64,000 nt of DNA from Hymenobacter artigasi (GCF_012275535.1 NZ_JAAVTK010000004.1:62001-126000), one strand, 5' to 3'. Numbered from the stretch's first letter, positions 10,335-19,294 are shown. Translations and numbers: made by a program. Notes: generated by a model not told the origin, from the sequence alone.

Positions 10335-11186
10335 TTAGTGAAACCCAAAAACCTGGCCCGCCGCCGCCCGGGCCTGCCCGAACGCCGTCGCGTTCAGTCC
10401 CGAATCTACTCCCTTTTCGGCTAGAAAAGCCAATAAATTCTCGGTAGCCATGTTGCCCGTCAGCTCATCGGTGGCCATGGGGCAGCCGCCAATGCCGCCA
10501 ATGGCCCCGTCGAAGCGGCGACAGCCGGCCGCGTAGGCGGCAGCCACTTTCTCGCGCCAGGTGGTAGGAGTGGTGTGCAGGTGCGCCCCGAACTCAATGG
10601 CCGGGAAGGCCGGAATCAGGGCCGAAAAGAGCGGCTCGATAGTGGTCGCTGTGGAGGCTCCGATGGTATCGGATAGGGCCACGATGCGGACGCCCAGCGC
10701 CGCCAGCCGCGCCGTGAAATCGGTCACGATTTCCGGGTTCCAGGCATCGCCGTAAGGGTTGCCGAAACCCATAGAAAGGTAGGTAACCAGGGTTTTGCCG
10801 TGCTGCTCGCAGCGCTCGTGCATGGCGGCCACGTCGGCCAGGGCTTCGGCCGGGCTCTGGTTGGTGTTGCGCCGCTGGAAGGTTTCCGATACCGAGAGCG
10901 GAAAGCCGAGGTAGCTGATTTCGGGGTGTTGCAGGGCCGTTTCGGCCCCACGCAGGTTGGCCACAATGGCCAGCAGCTTGGTGCGGGTGGCGCTCAGGTC
11001 GAGGCCGGCCAGCACTTCGGCCGTGTCGCGCAGCTGCGGAATGGCTTTGGGCGAAACAAAGGAGCCAAAGTCCAGCGTATCAAACCCCACTTGCAGCAGC
11101 GTGTTGAGGTAGGCCGTTTTGGTGGCCGTGGGAATGAAGTCGGGCAGGCCCTGCATGGCATCGCGGGGGCATTCAATAAGCTTCAT
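10335..11186 (-). CDS. hydroxymethylglutaryl-CoA lyase
   Basis: 283 residues from the ATG at 11186; upstream residues in the open frame show no family sequence. The enzyme cleaves HMG-CoA to acetoacetate and acetyl-CoA in leucine breakdown. Visible are the N-terminal ECPRDAMQGL (family ExGPRDGLQ), SVSETFQRRNTNQS, the metal-binding HLHTT, and the signature GGIGGCPMA with the active-site Cys. The expected TIM-barrel length is intact. The TACCTTTG promoter element lies 32 bases upstream. The LutA-type gene follows within 13 bases. Confidence 0.92.
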   Translation of the reverse strand: MKLIECPRDAMQGLPDFIPTATKTAYLNTLLQVGFDTLDFGSFVSPKAIPQLRDTAEVLAGLDLSATRTKLLAIVANLRGAETALQHPEISYLGFPLSVSETFQRRNTNQSPAEALADVAAMHERCEQHGKTLVTYLSMGFGNPYGDAWNPEIVTDFTARLAALGVRIVALSDTIGASTATTIEPLFSALIPAFPAIEFGAHLHTTPTTWREKVAAAYAAGCRRFDGAIGGIGGCPMATDELTGNMATENLLAFLAEKGVDSGLNATAFGQARAAAGQVFGFH

Positions 11187-11217
11187 GGGCAGGGGTGAGG
11201 GGGCAGGGTGAATGCCC

Positions 11218-11225
11218 CAAAGGTA
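11218..11225 (-). promoter_or_regulatory. promoter -7 element for HMG-CoA lyase gene
   Basis: The minus strand reads TACCTTTG, an exact TAnnTTTG match, 32 bases before the ATG at 11186. Confidence 0.5.
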
Positions 11226-11279
11226 GCAGCCCGCGCCGCTGTGGGCCGAACTACCCGCCGGACGGCCGTGTTGGGAGGC

Positions 11280-12668
11280 ATGCACAATAAGTTGGTTTTC
11301 TACCCGGAGCGGCCGTTTGCCCGGCCACTCTTCGGATTCTTATGGCTCCTGCTGTTCGGGGCCGCCCTGCTTTTCAGCGCCGGCTGCAGTAAGCAGCAGT
11401 CCCTGCAGGCGCTGTTTCAAAAATCGACCCCGCACCAGGCCTACGCCCGCCAGCTGCACCAGGCGGGCCTCGACCAGCGTCCGGCGGGCCGCGCCTGGCT
11501 CGCGGCCGCCGCTCAGGCCCTGCGCGACTCGCTGGTAGTCACCCTGCCCTTTGCTGAAACCGGCTATTTCCGCCCCGAGCGCCCCGCCGCCGCCAGCTAC
11601 CGCTACGCCGTGCAGGCCGGCGAGCAGGTGCACGTCAGCCTTGCCCTGGCCCCGGGCACCAATGCCCGCGTGTTTCTGGATGCGTTTGAGATGGTGCCCG
11701 GCCGCGCCCCCGCCCCCCTGGCCAATGCCGATACGCTCACGCTCGACTTCCGCTACCGGGCCGAAACCAGTGGCCAGCACCTGCTGCGCGTGCAGCCTGA
11801 GCTGCTGGCCGCCGGCCGCTACACCCTGCGCCTGAGCCGCGAGCCCAGCCTGAGCATCTTCCCGGTGATGGGCCGCAGCGATGCCGCCGCCGGCAGCTTC
11901 TGGGGTGCCGACCGCGATGGTGGAGCCCGCCGCCACGAGGGCATCGATATTTTTGCCCCGCGCGGCACGCCCGCCGTGGCCGCCACGGCGGGCTATATCA
12001 GCCGCACCGGCGAAACCACGCTGGGCGGCCGCGTGGTGTGGCTGGCCGATGCCGAGCACGGCGAACACCTCTACTATGCCCACCTTGATAAGCAGCTGGT
12101 GGTGCCCGGCCAGCACGTGCGCGCTGGCGACACGCTGGGCCTGGTGGGCAACACCGGCAACGCCCGGACCACCGTGCCGCACCTGCATTTCGGCATCTAT
12201 CGCAGTGGTCAGGGGGCGCTCGACCCGCTGCCGTTTGTGCGCCGGGCCGGCCGGCCCGCCAGCGCCCCCACCGGCCCCGACCGCCGGGGCGAGTTCGTGC
12301 GGCTGCGGACGGCAGCCGTGCTCCGTTCCTCACCGGAATCCAGCCAAAATACTGCTATTCAACAGCTAATACAAGCTTCGAAACAGCTGCCCTTGCTGAT
12401 ACTCGGCCAGCAAGGAGCCGTACTACGGGTGCAAACCCCCACCGGCCAGATTGGCTACGTGACCGCTAAGGCCGTGGAAGCGGCAATGGCCGCGCCCCTG
12501 CGCCGGCTGTCGCTACCCGTGGCTACCGAGCTGCTGGTGGGGCCGGAGCGCGCCGCGCCGGCTTGGGGGGCGCTGGCGGCCCGTACTCCTGTGGTGGTGT
12601 TGGGGCAGGCGGCCCGATATAGCCTGCTGCGCGGCCCGCAGGGCGAAATCGGCTGGGCCATTCTTTAG
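11280..12668 (+). CDS. M23 family metallopeptidase lipoprotein
   Basis: 462 residues from the ATG at 11280. A short N-terminal extension precedes a hydrophobic segment and lipobox (LLLFGAALLFSAGC, Cys about residue 39). Residues 80-195 form a beta-rich region. The M23 domain follows, with zinc ligands in RRHEGIDIFAPRG and HLHFGIY and the YYAHLD strand. The C-terminus (about 345-462) looks like two degenerate SH3-type modules (RLRTAAVLRSSP; IGYVTAK). The family cuts peptidoglycan cross-bridges in the periplasm. It is divergent from the HMG-CoA lyase gene. Confidence 0.88.
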   Translation: MHNKLVFYPERPFARPLFGFLWLLLFGAALLFSAGCSKQQSLQALFQKSTPHQAYARQLHQAGLDQRPAGRAWLAAAAQALRDSLVVTLPFAETGYFRPERPAAASYRYAVQAGEQVHVSLALAPGTNARVFLDAFEMVPGRAPAPLANADTLTLDFRYRAETSGQHLLRVQPELLAAGRYTLRLSREPSLSIFPVMGRSDAAAGSFWGADRDGGARRHEGIDIFAPRGTPAVAATAGYISRTGETTLGGRVVWLADAEHGEHLYYAHLDKQLVVPGQHVRAGDTLGLVGNTGNARTTVPHLHFGIYRSGQGALDPLPFVRRAGRPASAPTGPDRRGEFVRLRTAAVLRSSPESSQNTAIQQLIQASKQLPLLILGQQGAVLRVQTPTGQIGYVTAKAVEAAMAAPLRRLSLPVATELLVGPERAAPAWGALAARTPVVVLGQAARYSLLRGPQGEIGWAIL

Positions 12669-12960
12669 CTTCGGAGTTGATGGCCTGGTGGTTGGCTGCT
12701 GCCGGGCGGGCGTCCGGCCCGGCCATTCCCTGCCAATGAAATAGCCCGGCGGGTGGTGGGGAGTAGCCTTTGCGCAGGCCGAAGGGACGGTCATGGCTGG
12801 CAGCAGGTGGCGGCCGGCTGCTGGGCTCAAAGTTGAGGTCGGCGAGGTCGGATACGCGGGGGAAGCGCCTGGTATCTGCCGAGGGCTGCGCCTGGGCAGG
12901 GGCCGAAATAAAGAGCAGGCAGGCCGCCGCGCCGAGGAAGCGGAAAGCAGGGAAGGGCAT
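12523..12960 (-). CDS. small Pro-rich secreted protein (uncertain)
   Basis: 145 residues from the ATG at 12960, where a convincing signal peptide starts (MPFPAFRFLGAAACLLF, ending APAQAQ). The mature part is rich in Pro, Ala and Arg with the segment FPRVSDLADLNFEPSS. The last 48 codons run antisense across the end of the M23 gene (12523-12668), which is unusual. Either the C-terminus is a read-through after a lost stop or the frame is partly spurious. No family recognised. Confidence 0.45.
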   Translation of the reverse strand: MPFPAFRFLGAAACLLFISAPAQAQPSADTRRFPRVSDLADLNFEPSSRPPPAASHDRPFGLRKGYSPPPAGLFHWQGMAGPDARPAAANHQAINSEAKEWPSRFRPAGRAAGYIGPPAPTPPQEYGPPAPPKPARRAPAPPAAR

Positions 12961-13044
12961 TGAGCAAGAATCAATAAATGCGATTGGAGAGGCTGTACGC
13001 AGGATTACGCCCCGGCGGATGAAGCTGCAACTCTGGCCTGCGCA

Positions 13045-13075
13045 TTGCGTTAGCAGGGGCAAAGGTCGTACTTTG
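13045..13075 (+). promoter_or_regulatory. possible promoter (TTG - 20 - GTACTTTG)
   Basis: TTG at 13045-13047 and GTACTTTG at 13068-13075 are 20 bases apart, within the range for Bacteroidota promoters; the -7 octamer has mismatches at its first two positions. It lies 66 bases before the gene at 13142. Confidence 0.35.
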
Positions 13076-13141
13076 CGGCCGGCTGGCTCGTTTTGGCGGG
13101 CATTTTGGCCGCTTGGTTTTCACCATCACTTTCCTGATTTT

Positions 13142-13384
13142 ATGCCTGATTCCTCCTCTTCCAACTGGGCCGATATGGCCGCCTCGCTGCTCGGCAAGCT
13201 CTCGGGCGGCGTAGAGCTTAGCTGCGCCTTCGACCAGATTGAGCTGCAAGTGCCCAACCCGCAAAACCCCAGCGCCCCCGCCGCCACCTGGAAGCTGAAC
13301 GGCTCGTTGCGCATCCGCACGCGGGGCGAACAGCCGGGCGCGCCCCAATTGCCCACTAGCACCAATCCTACCCCCGGTGCCTAG
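13142..13384 (+). CDS. hypothetical protein
   Basis: 80 residues from the ATG at 13142 (the frame is open upstream to 12770, but that part is antisense to another frame and has no plausible start). MPDSSSSNWADM is followed by a helix, a beta-type segment (LSCAFDQIELQVPN; WKLNGSLRIRT) and a Pro/Thr-rich tail. No family recognised. Its stop overlaps the GTG start of the next gene by eight bases, so the two are either coupled or one gene broken by a frameshift. Confidence 0.5.
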   Translation: MPDSSSSNWADMAASLLGKLSGGVELSCAFDQIELQVPNPQNPSAPAATWKLNGSLRIRTRGEQPGAPQLPTSTNPTPGA

Positions 13385-13715
13385 CGCGCTCGAAATTGAC
13401 GCGCAGCTGGTCATCACCTGGAACGGCCATGCGTTACAGCTGGCTGCTTCCGGTACCTACCTCATCCTGAACATTCCGAGTCAGCAGGTGCTCGACCAGC
13501 TCACGGCGGGCCCGCCCAAGCCGCCGGGAACTCCCAAAGCGCCCAAATCCCCCGGCCCCGACCCGCTCCAGCAAATCAACGACCTGGCCCGGCAGCTGGG
13601 CTGGGTGCTCGACCTGCGCGTGGGCGGCAAAACCTACGTGACCTTTGGCGTGCAGCGCACCCCCAAAATTACGCTCAATGCCGTGCTGGGTAAGATTGGT
13701 TCGTTCTTCAAGTAG
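13377..13715 (+). CDS. hypothetical protein, coupled to preceding gene
   Basis: 112 residues. The only available start is the GTG at 13377, inside the end of the previous gene. The first 40 residues are beta-type (LVITWNGHALQLAASGTYLIL), then a Pro/Lys linker, then LQQINDLARQLGWVLDLRVGGKTYVTFG. The N-terminal part has a pattern similar to the C-terminal part of the 13142 product, which fits a single protein split by a -1/+1 shift. Function unknown. No signal peptide is visible. Confidence 0.5.
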   Translation: MPSALEIDAQLVITWNGHALQLAASGTYLILNIPSQQVLDQLTAGPPKPPGTPKAPKSPGPDPLQQINDLARQLGWVLDLRVGGKTYVTFGVQRTPKITLNAVLGKIGSFFK

Positions 13716-13799
13716 CGCAACTTTCGGGCAATTCTGAGGGGCTGTGCAACTAATTACCACCGGGTTAGTTTTCATAGTACACCCCCTTGGTGCTACTCC

Positions 13800-14453
13800 A
13801 TGAACTCCGAATACGAACGTAATAATCAGGTTGGAGCCCGGCGCAACTCGTCGTCGTTTGGCCGTATCGAACGAATGCCCCCGCTGCTGGTGGCGGGCTA
13901 CCTAGCCATGGTGGCCATCACCATCATGTTTGTTATGCTGGTGGCGGCCTACGTGTCCACCCGCGTGCGCAGCGGGGTGCCCACCGGGCTGCACCAGCTG
14001 CCGCGCTACTTCTCGCTCAGCACCATTGTGCTGCTGGTGAGCAGCTACACCATGGGTCAGGCCCGCCGCCTCTACGCGCAGGACGACCTGGGCAGTCTGG
14101 CCCGCTGCCTGGGGGCCACGCTGCTGCTGGGCTGCATATTTGCCGGCCTGCAACTACTAGGCTGGCGCGATTTGATGACGCAGGGCGTGCTCTTCCAGGG
14201 GAGTACCAGCACCAGCAGCGGCCAGTTCATCTACCTGATATCGGCGCTGCACGTGGCCCACCTGCTGGGCGGAATGCTCTTTCTGCTGGCACTGCTGCTC
14301 CGCGTGACCCACGCCGACCGCGACGCCGTGCGCGCGCTCGTCTTCATCCGCAACCCGTATTACCGGCGGCAGTTACAGCTCCTGGGTACCTACTGGCACT
14401 TCATCGATGTGCTGTGGGTGGCACTGTTCGCCGTCTTTCTTTTTATGTATTAA
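13800..14453 (+). CDS. cytochrome c oxidase subunit III family protein
   Basis: 217 residues with five hydrophobic segments. Family features are the early helix LLVAGYLAMVAITIMFVMLV, the Gln/Ser loop before SALHVAHLLGGMLFLLALL, and the C-terminal signature GTYWHFIDVLWVALF. Subunit III supports the haem-copper oxidase core in the inner membrane. No subunit I or II gene is beside it, so it is an orphan; the core is probably encoded elsewhere. The N-terminus is polar (NSEYERNNQVGARR). Confidence 0.85.
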   Translation: MNSEYERNNQVGARRNSSSFGRIERMPPLLVAGYLAMVAITIMFVMLVAAYVSTRVRSGVPTGLHQLPRYFSLSTIVLLVSSYTMGQARRLYAQDDLGSLARCLGATLLLGCIFAGLQLLGWRDLMTQGVLFQGSTSTSSGQFIYLISALHVAHLLGGMLFLLALLLRVTHADRDAVRALVFIRNPYYRRQLQLLGTYWHFIDVLWVALFAVFLFMY

Positions 14454-14470
14454 ATCGGGCATTAGTTATT

Positions 14471-14524
14471 GATTTTCAACGCAAAGGGCCGCTCCATCTG
14501 GAGCGGCCCTTTGCGTTGAAAATC
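14471..14524. terminator. perfect 26-bp palindrome after cox3-like gene
   Basis: Arms 14471-14496 and 14499-14524 are exact complements with a 2-base loop. The core (AAAGGGCCGCTCC) is terminator-like, but neither strand has a T run directly after it, so it may equally be a repeat element. Confidence 0.6.
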
Positions 14525-14547
14525 GTGCAGTGAACCGGTCCCGGTCC

Positions 14548-14653
14548 GACCGCCCGAGGCGGTCTGACCGGTTGTCGTTGTTAATACCGGTCGGTTGTCG
14601 TTGGTTAATATCGAACGTGCTCCCAACAACCGGTCAGACCGCCTAGGGCGGTC
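14548..14653. repeat. long inverted repeat with nested GGCGGT/ACCGCC palindromes
   Basis: Arms 14548-14575 and 14626-14653 pair over 28 bases with one mismatch. Each arm itself holds a small palindrome (GACCGCCC-GAGGCGGTC), and the spacer carries two GGTTGTCGTTG-like copies. It lies in the gap 14454-14691, which holds no gene. Confidence 0.8.
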
Positions 14654-14691
14654 AGACAGGAGCCAGGCGGTAACCAAAAGCTTAAGCCCAT

Positions 14692-16986
14692 TTAAGGCTT
14701 CACCTCCAGCCAGCCTTTGAAAGAGCGGCCATCGGTGTACGTCACGAAGTAGTAGTACATACTGGCGCTGCCTTCGCCGGGCCAGCGAAAGCCCCGGTCG
14801 TGCGACTCAAAGAGCAGCTGCCCCCAGCGCGAAAAAATCCGGACGCTGGCAAACTGCTCATCGCAGAAGTTGAGCGGTAGCCCCGGCAGGCGGAACTCGT
14901 CGTTCACTTGGTCGCCGTTGGGGGTGATGATGTTGTAGAGCTTGAGCTCCGGCGAGTCGGGCCGGATGATTTCGAAGCGCACGGTCTGCCGCTGGGCTAC
15001 GGGCCGGCAGGTGGCATCCACCAGCTGGAAGGTTACGTCCAGGGGGCGGCGCAGTGCCACGGCATCGCAGCTCACGTCCCAGCGAAACTGGCCGGCGGCC
15101 ACGCCCACGCCATTCTGGGCCGTAAAGCTCATCCCGGCTTCGGTCAATGAGAAATTCTCGCTGGTGGCCGTCATCGTCAGGCCGTCGCGGTCGGCATCTA
15201 CCCCGGCCAGCGTGGCGGTGAACGTGGAGCCCAGCGGCAGGCGCACCACGGGCAGCAGCCCCGGGCCCGCAGGCAGCGGGAATAGCGGGCTGGCCGTGAG
15301 CACCGGCGGCGTATTGGAATAGCGCACTACAATGGGCACCGAAATCATCGTTGTCTGCCGCTTGGCACAAGGCGAAGTGGCCGCCGCAAACTGAAACACC
15401 AGCAACGAATCCGGCCCCACTGCCCGGCAATCGACGCGCCAGCTGAAGCGGCCCAGCTGCTGGTTGCCGGCCGATGCCTGCGTGAGCGTGGCCCCAAGGC
15501 TGGCGGGAGAAAATCCCTTGCCGCTCATTTCCAGCTGAATGGGGTCGTTGTCGGGGTCGGTGCCGGTTAGGTTAAAGGTTACCAGGTCGCCCACGCGCAC
15601 GTGCAGGGGCAGGGCCGGGCCGGCGGTGGTGGTGAGCGTAGGGGGCGAGTTGGGCGGCGGTACCGACGTGAAGGCCACGCGCACGGTATCGCGCTTGGGC
15701 AGGCTGCAGCCGTCGTCGCCCACCACCACATCCAGCAGAAATACTTTGCCCTGGGTGTCGATGCATTCCGGAAAGCAGAGCGTGGCCGTGAGCGTATCGG
15801 GCTGGCCGGGGCTGCGCACCCCGCCGCTGGTGGCCGTGGTAAAAGCTGGCAGCAGGCCCGAAAAATTGACCGGACTCAGCGACAGCGACAGGCGCGAGTT
15901 GGGGTCGGGGTCGGTGAAGCGCAGGCGCACGCAATGGTTGCCGCCCGGTACCAGGTGCAGGATATCGCGGCCCGGCCGGTAGGGCACATTGCCGGTGGCG
16001 GCGGGCAGCAACACCATGCTGGGCTTAGTGTTGGTGGGGCAGTTGAGGACCATGAGCTGGAAATCGCGCCGGGATTCCCCGATTTTTTCGCCCTTCCGGT
16101 ATTCCGAGCAGCTCACCCCAAACACGAAAAGACCCAGGTTGCTGGGCCGCACCGTGAGCCGCCCCGTGAAGCGGTTGATTTGCAGCGTGGGCGTGCCCGG
16201 AATCTGGTTGAGTGTGCCCAGGGGCGGCAGCGCCGGCTGGCCGGGCAGCGCCGGGGCGGGCAGTTGCCAGGTGATGGGGGAGTAGGGCCCCGGCGAAGCC
16301 GCGGCCGGCTTGGGCTGTACGGTGCTGGAATGCCCATTGAGCGGCGTCACCAGCTCATACACCAGCGAATCCTGGTCGGCATCCTTGCCCCCGAAGTCGT
16401 AGTAAAACAGTTCGTTGCGGCAGGCATAGTCGGCCAGGGGCGGGAAAATGCGCGGCGTGGAATCGTAGAAGGGCTGGCCGCGCCGCACCACGGCCGGAAA
16501 TTCGAGGTAGAAAGTCTGGGCCGCCGCGCCGGGGTCCACAATGTTGCTGATGGAGTTGTTGCGGCAGCAACGCTCTACGGCCGCGTAGTAGCCCTGGGGG
16601 CCGTTGTAGGTGCCGGGCGGCAACGAAATTACCTTGCTGTACACCAGCCGGCGGGTGCTGAGCGTGGGCTTGGCGCAGGCCGGGTTGGTGTAGCTCACGA
16701 AGGTGTTGCTGGTGAGGGGCAGCAGCACGTTCATCATCCGGTCGTTGGTGGCTTTGTCGAAAATGCTGGCCGTCAGGTCGGCATCGAGGGCGCTGGGGCT
16801 GCCGTTGTAGGCATCAAAGTAGAGGTTGAGCAACAGCGTGTACGAGTCGCCGGAATTGTGCACCAGCTCCATTTCACCCCCCACGATGTGCGTGGCATTC
16901 GCTGTCCCCGCTACGCCCAGCCAACCTGTTATAAACAACAGAAAACCAATCAGGAAGGAGTGGGGCAGGCGGGAGCGGTAGGGCAT
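14692..16986 (-). CDS. large secreted surface protein with gliding-motility/T9SS type B C-terminal domain
   Basis: 764 residues from the ATG at 16986, which opens a signal peptide (HSFLIGFLLFITGWLGVAGTANA). Next comes THIVGGEMELVHNSG, a start common among large Bacteroidota adhesin-like proteins, then several beta-sandwich-like repeats built around LTFNLTGTDPDNDP and ATLAGVDADRDG (cadherin/Ig-like, residues about 330-650). The last 85 residues (LYNIITPNGDQVNDEF ... IFSRWGQLLFES ... YYYFVTYTDGRSFKGW) are the CHU_C/gliding-type sorting domain. The inferred route is Sec, then the type IX secretion system, then the cell surface. The ligand is unknown. Confidence 0.88.
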   Translation of the reverse strand: MPYRSRLPHSFLIGFLLFITGWLGVAGTANATHIVGGEMELVHNSGDSYTLLLNLYFDAYNGSPSALDADLTASIFDKATNDRMMNVLLPLTSNTFVSYTNPACAKPTLSTRRLVYSKVISLPPGTYNGPQGYYAAVERCCRNNSISNIVDPGAAAQTFYLEFPAVVRRGQPFYDSTPRIFPPLADYACRNELFYYDFGGKDADQDSLVYELVTPLNGHSSTVQPKPAAASPGPYSPITWQLPAPALPGQPALPPLGTLNQIPGTPTLQINRFTGRLTVRPSNLGLFVFGVSCSEYRKGEKIGESRRDFQLMVLNCPTNTKPSMVLLPAATGNVPYRPGRDILHLVPGGNHCVRLRFTDPDPNSRLSLSLSPVNFSGLLPAFTTATSGGVRSPGQPDTLTATLCFPECIDTQGKVFLLDVVVGDDGCSLPKRDTVRVAFTSVPPPNSPPTLTTTAGPALPLHVRVGDLVTFNLTGTDPDNDPIQLEMSGKGFSPASLGATLTQASAGNQQLGRFSWRVDCRAVGPDSLLVFQFAAATSPCAKRQTTMISVPIVVRYSNTPPVLTASPLFPLPAGPGLLPVVRLPLGSTFTATLAGVDADRDGLTMTATSENFSLTEAGMSFTAQNGVGVAAGQFRWDVSCDAVALRRPLDVTFQLVDATCRPVAQRQTVRFEIIRPDSPELKLYNIITPNGDQVNDEFRLPGLPLNFCDEQFASVRIFSRWGQLLFESHDRGFRWPGEGSASMYYYFVTYTDGRSFKGWLEVKP

Positions 16987-17112
16987 GCCAAAAGGGAAAA
17001 AGCGAATTAAATCCTGATAAAGCCGAAATATACGACCAGCCAAGCCAACATATAAGTCCGCCCGCCGCGGGCACCTGGGGCGCGTGGCAACGACTGCCGG
17101 CCCAGCCACTTT

Positions 17113-17134
17113 TACCTTCGCCACCGTACCTTCG
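17113..17134 (+). promoter_or_regulatory. two TACCTTCG octamers upstream of M1 peptidase gene
   Basis: TACCTTCG occurs at 17113-17120 and again at 17127-17134, 64-86 bases before the ATG at 17199. Each differs from TAnnTTTG by one base. The same octamer precedes kup, icmF and the 1842 lipoprotein gene. Confidence 0.35.
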
Positions 17135-17198
17135 GATGCTGGTTTCTCAACCGCCGCGGCCCGGATTCAACCCCCTCACCTTTCCACGCTTTCTTTTT

Positions 17199-19271
17199 AT
17201 GCATCGTCGTCTCTACGCGCTATTTGCCAGTGCCTTACTCAGCGCTCCCGGGTTGCTGCTGGCCCAATCTACGCCATCGGCGTCGCAGCAGATTGCGGCC
17301 GGGCCGGATGCCGGGCTGGTCTGCGCGGCGGGCCGCATTGCCAGCGCCCAGCGCATAGCCACTTCATCGGTGACCCACCGCGCCCGCATGAACCGCTACG
17401 ATGTGAAATACTACAAGCTCGACCTGGCGCTGGAAAACACCTCGCTGAATGTGGCCGGCTCGGTGCTGATGCGCGTGCGGGTGGGCAGCCAGGCCCTCGA
17501 TTCGCTCGCGTTTGAGCTCTACCAGGCCCCGGCGGGCTCGCCCGCCGGCACGGCTACGCTGCTCATCGACTCGGTGGTGGTGAACGGGAAACGCTCGCCC
17601 GGCATCCGGCGGGTGGGGCAGGACGTGACGGCCCGGCTGGCCCAACTGGCCCCCGCCAATGCCCTGGCCGATGCCCGCATCTACTACCACGGCACGGCCC
17701 CGAGCGGTAACTCCGCCGCCATCGGCAACGGTCTGAGCAACCGCACCCAGGGCCAGATTGGCTACAATACCACCATCCCATACAACATCACCTACAGCCT
17801 TTCGGAGCCGTTTTCGGCCCACGAGTGGTTTCCCTGCAAGCAGGTGCTCACGGACAAGGCCGACTCCTGCGACGTGTGGGTGACCACCACGCTGCCCAAC
17901 AAAGTGGGCTCCAACGGCGTGCTCACGCGCACCGTCACGCTGCCCAATAACAAGGTGCGCTATGAGTGGAAGTCGCGCTATCCGATTGATTATTACCTGA
18001 TTTCGGTGGCGGTGGCTCCGTATGTGGAATACGTGAACTACGCGCACCCGGCGGGCGGGCCCACGGTGCCCATCGTCAACTACCTCTACAACCAGGCGGC
18101 CCTGACTTATTACCAGAGCGAGATTGACCGCACGCCCGGTTTCATCGAAAACTACTCCAGCCTGGTGGGCCTCTACCCGTTCGCCAACGAGAAATACGGC
18201 CACAGCATGGCCCCGCTGGGCCTGGGCGGCGGCATGGAGCACCAGACCATGACCACGCAGGACGGGTTTTTCTTCAACCTCACCGCCCACGAACTGTTCC
18301 ACCAGTGGTTCGGCGACAACGTGACCTGCGCCTCCTGGGAGGATATCTGGCTGAACGAGGGCTTTGCTTCCTACGGCGAATACCTTTCGTATCAGGCTTT
18401 TGCCACTCCCGCCAGCGCCCGCAGCTGGATGGACAACGCGCACAGCACGGCCCAGCAGAATTCCGGCAGCGTGTACGTGGCCGATACCACCAACGTGAAC
18501 CGCATTTTTAGCACCGCTCTGACCTATAAGAAGGGCGCGGCCGTCATCCACATGCTACGCTACCTGCTGAACGATGACGTGAAGTTTTTCCGCGCCCTGC
18601 GCACGTACCAGACTACTTACCGCGCCTCTACGGCGCATACCGCCGACTTGCAGCGCATCTTCGAGGCCGAAGCCGGCCGCTCGCTCACCTACTTCTTCCA
18701 GCAGTGGTTCCGGGGCAATGGCTACCCCACCTTCAACGGGCGGTGGAACCAAGTGGGCAGCGCCGTCGTGCTGCGCGTGACCGAAACGGCTTCGGTGCCC
18801 ACCGTCACGCCGTTCTTCGACACCGAAGTCGACTACCGCCTCACCTTCACCAACGGCTCCACCCAAACCGTACGCCTGCGCCAGTCGCAGGCCACCCAAA
18901 CGTTCCAGTTTGCAGCCGCCGGCACGGTTTCCAGCATCGCCGTCGACCCCGACCAGTGGATTCTGGACCTGCCCGCCGCCGCGCCCGTGCGCGACAACAC
19001 CCTCGTGCTGGCCACCCGCGCCACGGCCGGCGTGGCCCCGCTCACCCTGTTCCCCGTGCCCTGCCACAACCAGCTACAGCTGGCCGCCGTGCCCGCCACC
19101 ACCACCCGTGCCGAAGTAGTGGATGCCACCGGCCGCGTCGTGCTGCGCCAGCCCCTGCAAGCCGCGCAGCCTCAAATTGATACCCACGGCCTGGCGCCGG
19201 GCCTGTACTACCTGCGCCTGCTGGGCCTCAATGGCAATATGCTGGGCCGGGCGCAGTTTGTGCGGGAATAG
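17199..19271 (+). CDS. M1 family aminopeptidase with T9SS type A sorting tail
   Basis: 690 residues from the ATG at 17199, which starts the signal peptide (LYALFASALLSAPGLLLAQ). The N-terminal beta domain is followed by the catalytic domain: substrate-binding GGGMEHQTM, zinc site HELFHQWFGD, and NEGFASYGEYLSYQ with the third ligand Glu. A catalytic Tyr region and beta segment follow. The last 75 residues (TLFPVPCHNQLQL ... GLAPGLYYLRLL ... AQFVRE) match the type A Por sorting domain. The family removes N-terminal residues from peptides; here it is inferred to be exported by the type IX system. Confidence 0.92.
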   Translation: MHRRLYALFASALLSAPGLLLAQSTPSASQQIAAGPDAGLVCAAGRIASAQRIATSSVTHRARMNRYDVKYYKLDLALENTSLNVAGSVLMRVRVGSQALDSLAFELYQAPAGSPAGTATLLIDSVVVNGKRSPGIRRVGQDVTARLAQLAPANALADARIYYHGTAPSGNSAAIGNGLSNRTQGQIGYNTTIPYNITYSLSEPFSAHEWFPCKQVLTDKADSCDVWVTTTLPNKVGSNGVLTRTVTLPNNKVRYEWKSRYPIDYYLISVAVAPYVEYVNYAHPAGGPTVPIVNYLYNQAALTYYQSEIDRTPGFIENYSSLVGLYPFANEKYGHSMAPLGLGGGMEHQTMTTQDGFFFNLTAHELFHQWFGDNVTCASWEDIWLNEGFASYGEYLSYQAFATPASARSWMDNAHSTAQQNSGSVYVADTTNVNRIFSTALTYKKGAAVIHMLRYLLNDDVKFFRALRTYQTTYRASTAHTADLQRIFEAEAGRSLTYFFQQWFRGNGYPTFNGRWNQVGSAVVLRVTETASVPTVTPFFDTEVDYRLTFTNGSTQTVRLRQSQATQTFQFAAAGTVSSIAVDPDQWILDLPAAAPVRDNTLVLATRATAGVAPLTLFPVPCHNQLQLAAVPATTTRAEVVDATGRVVLRQPLQAAQPQIDTHGLAPGLYYLRLLGLNGNMLGRAQFVRE

Positions 19272-19294
19272 CGCCCGGCTTCACCACCTAAAAG

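Noticed and set aside
15601..17010. 469-codon plus-strand frame opposite the T9SS type B gene
   Set aside because: Shadow frame with low-complexity Gly/Arg/Val composition and no domain.
17364..18551. 395-codon minus-strand frame opposite the M1 peptidase gene
   Set aside because: Shadow of a well-supported gene; no motif recognised.
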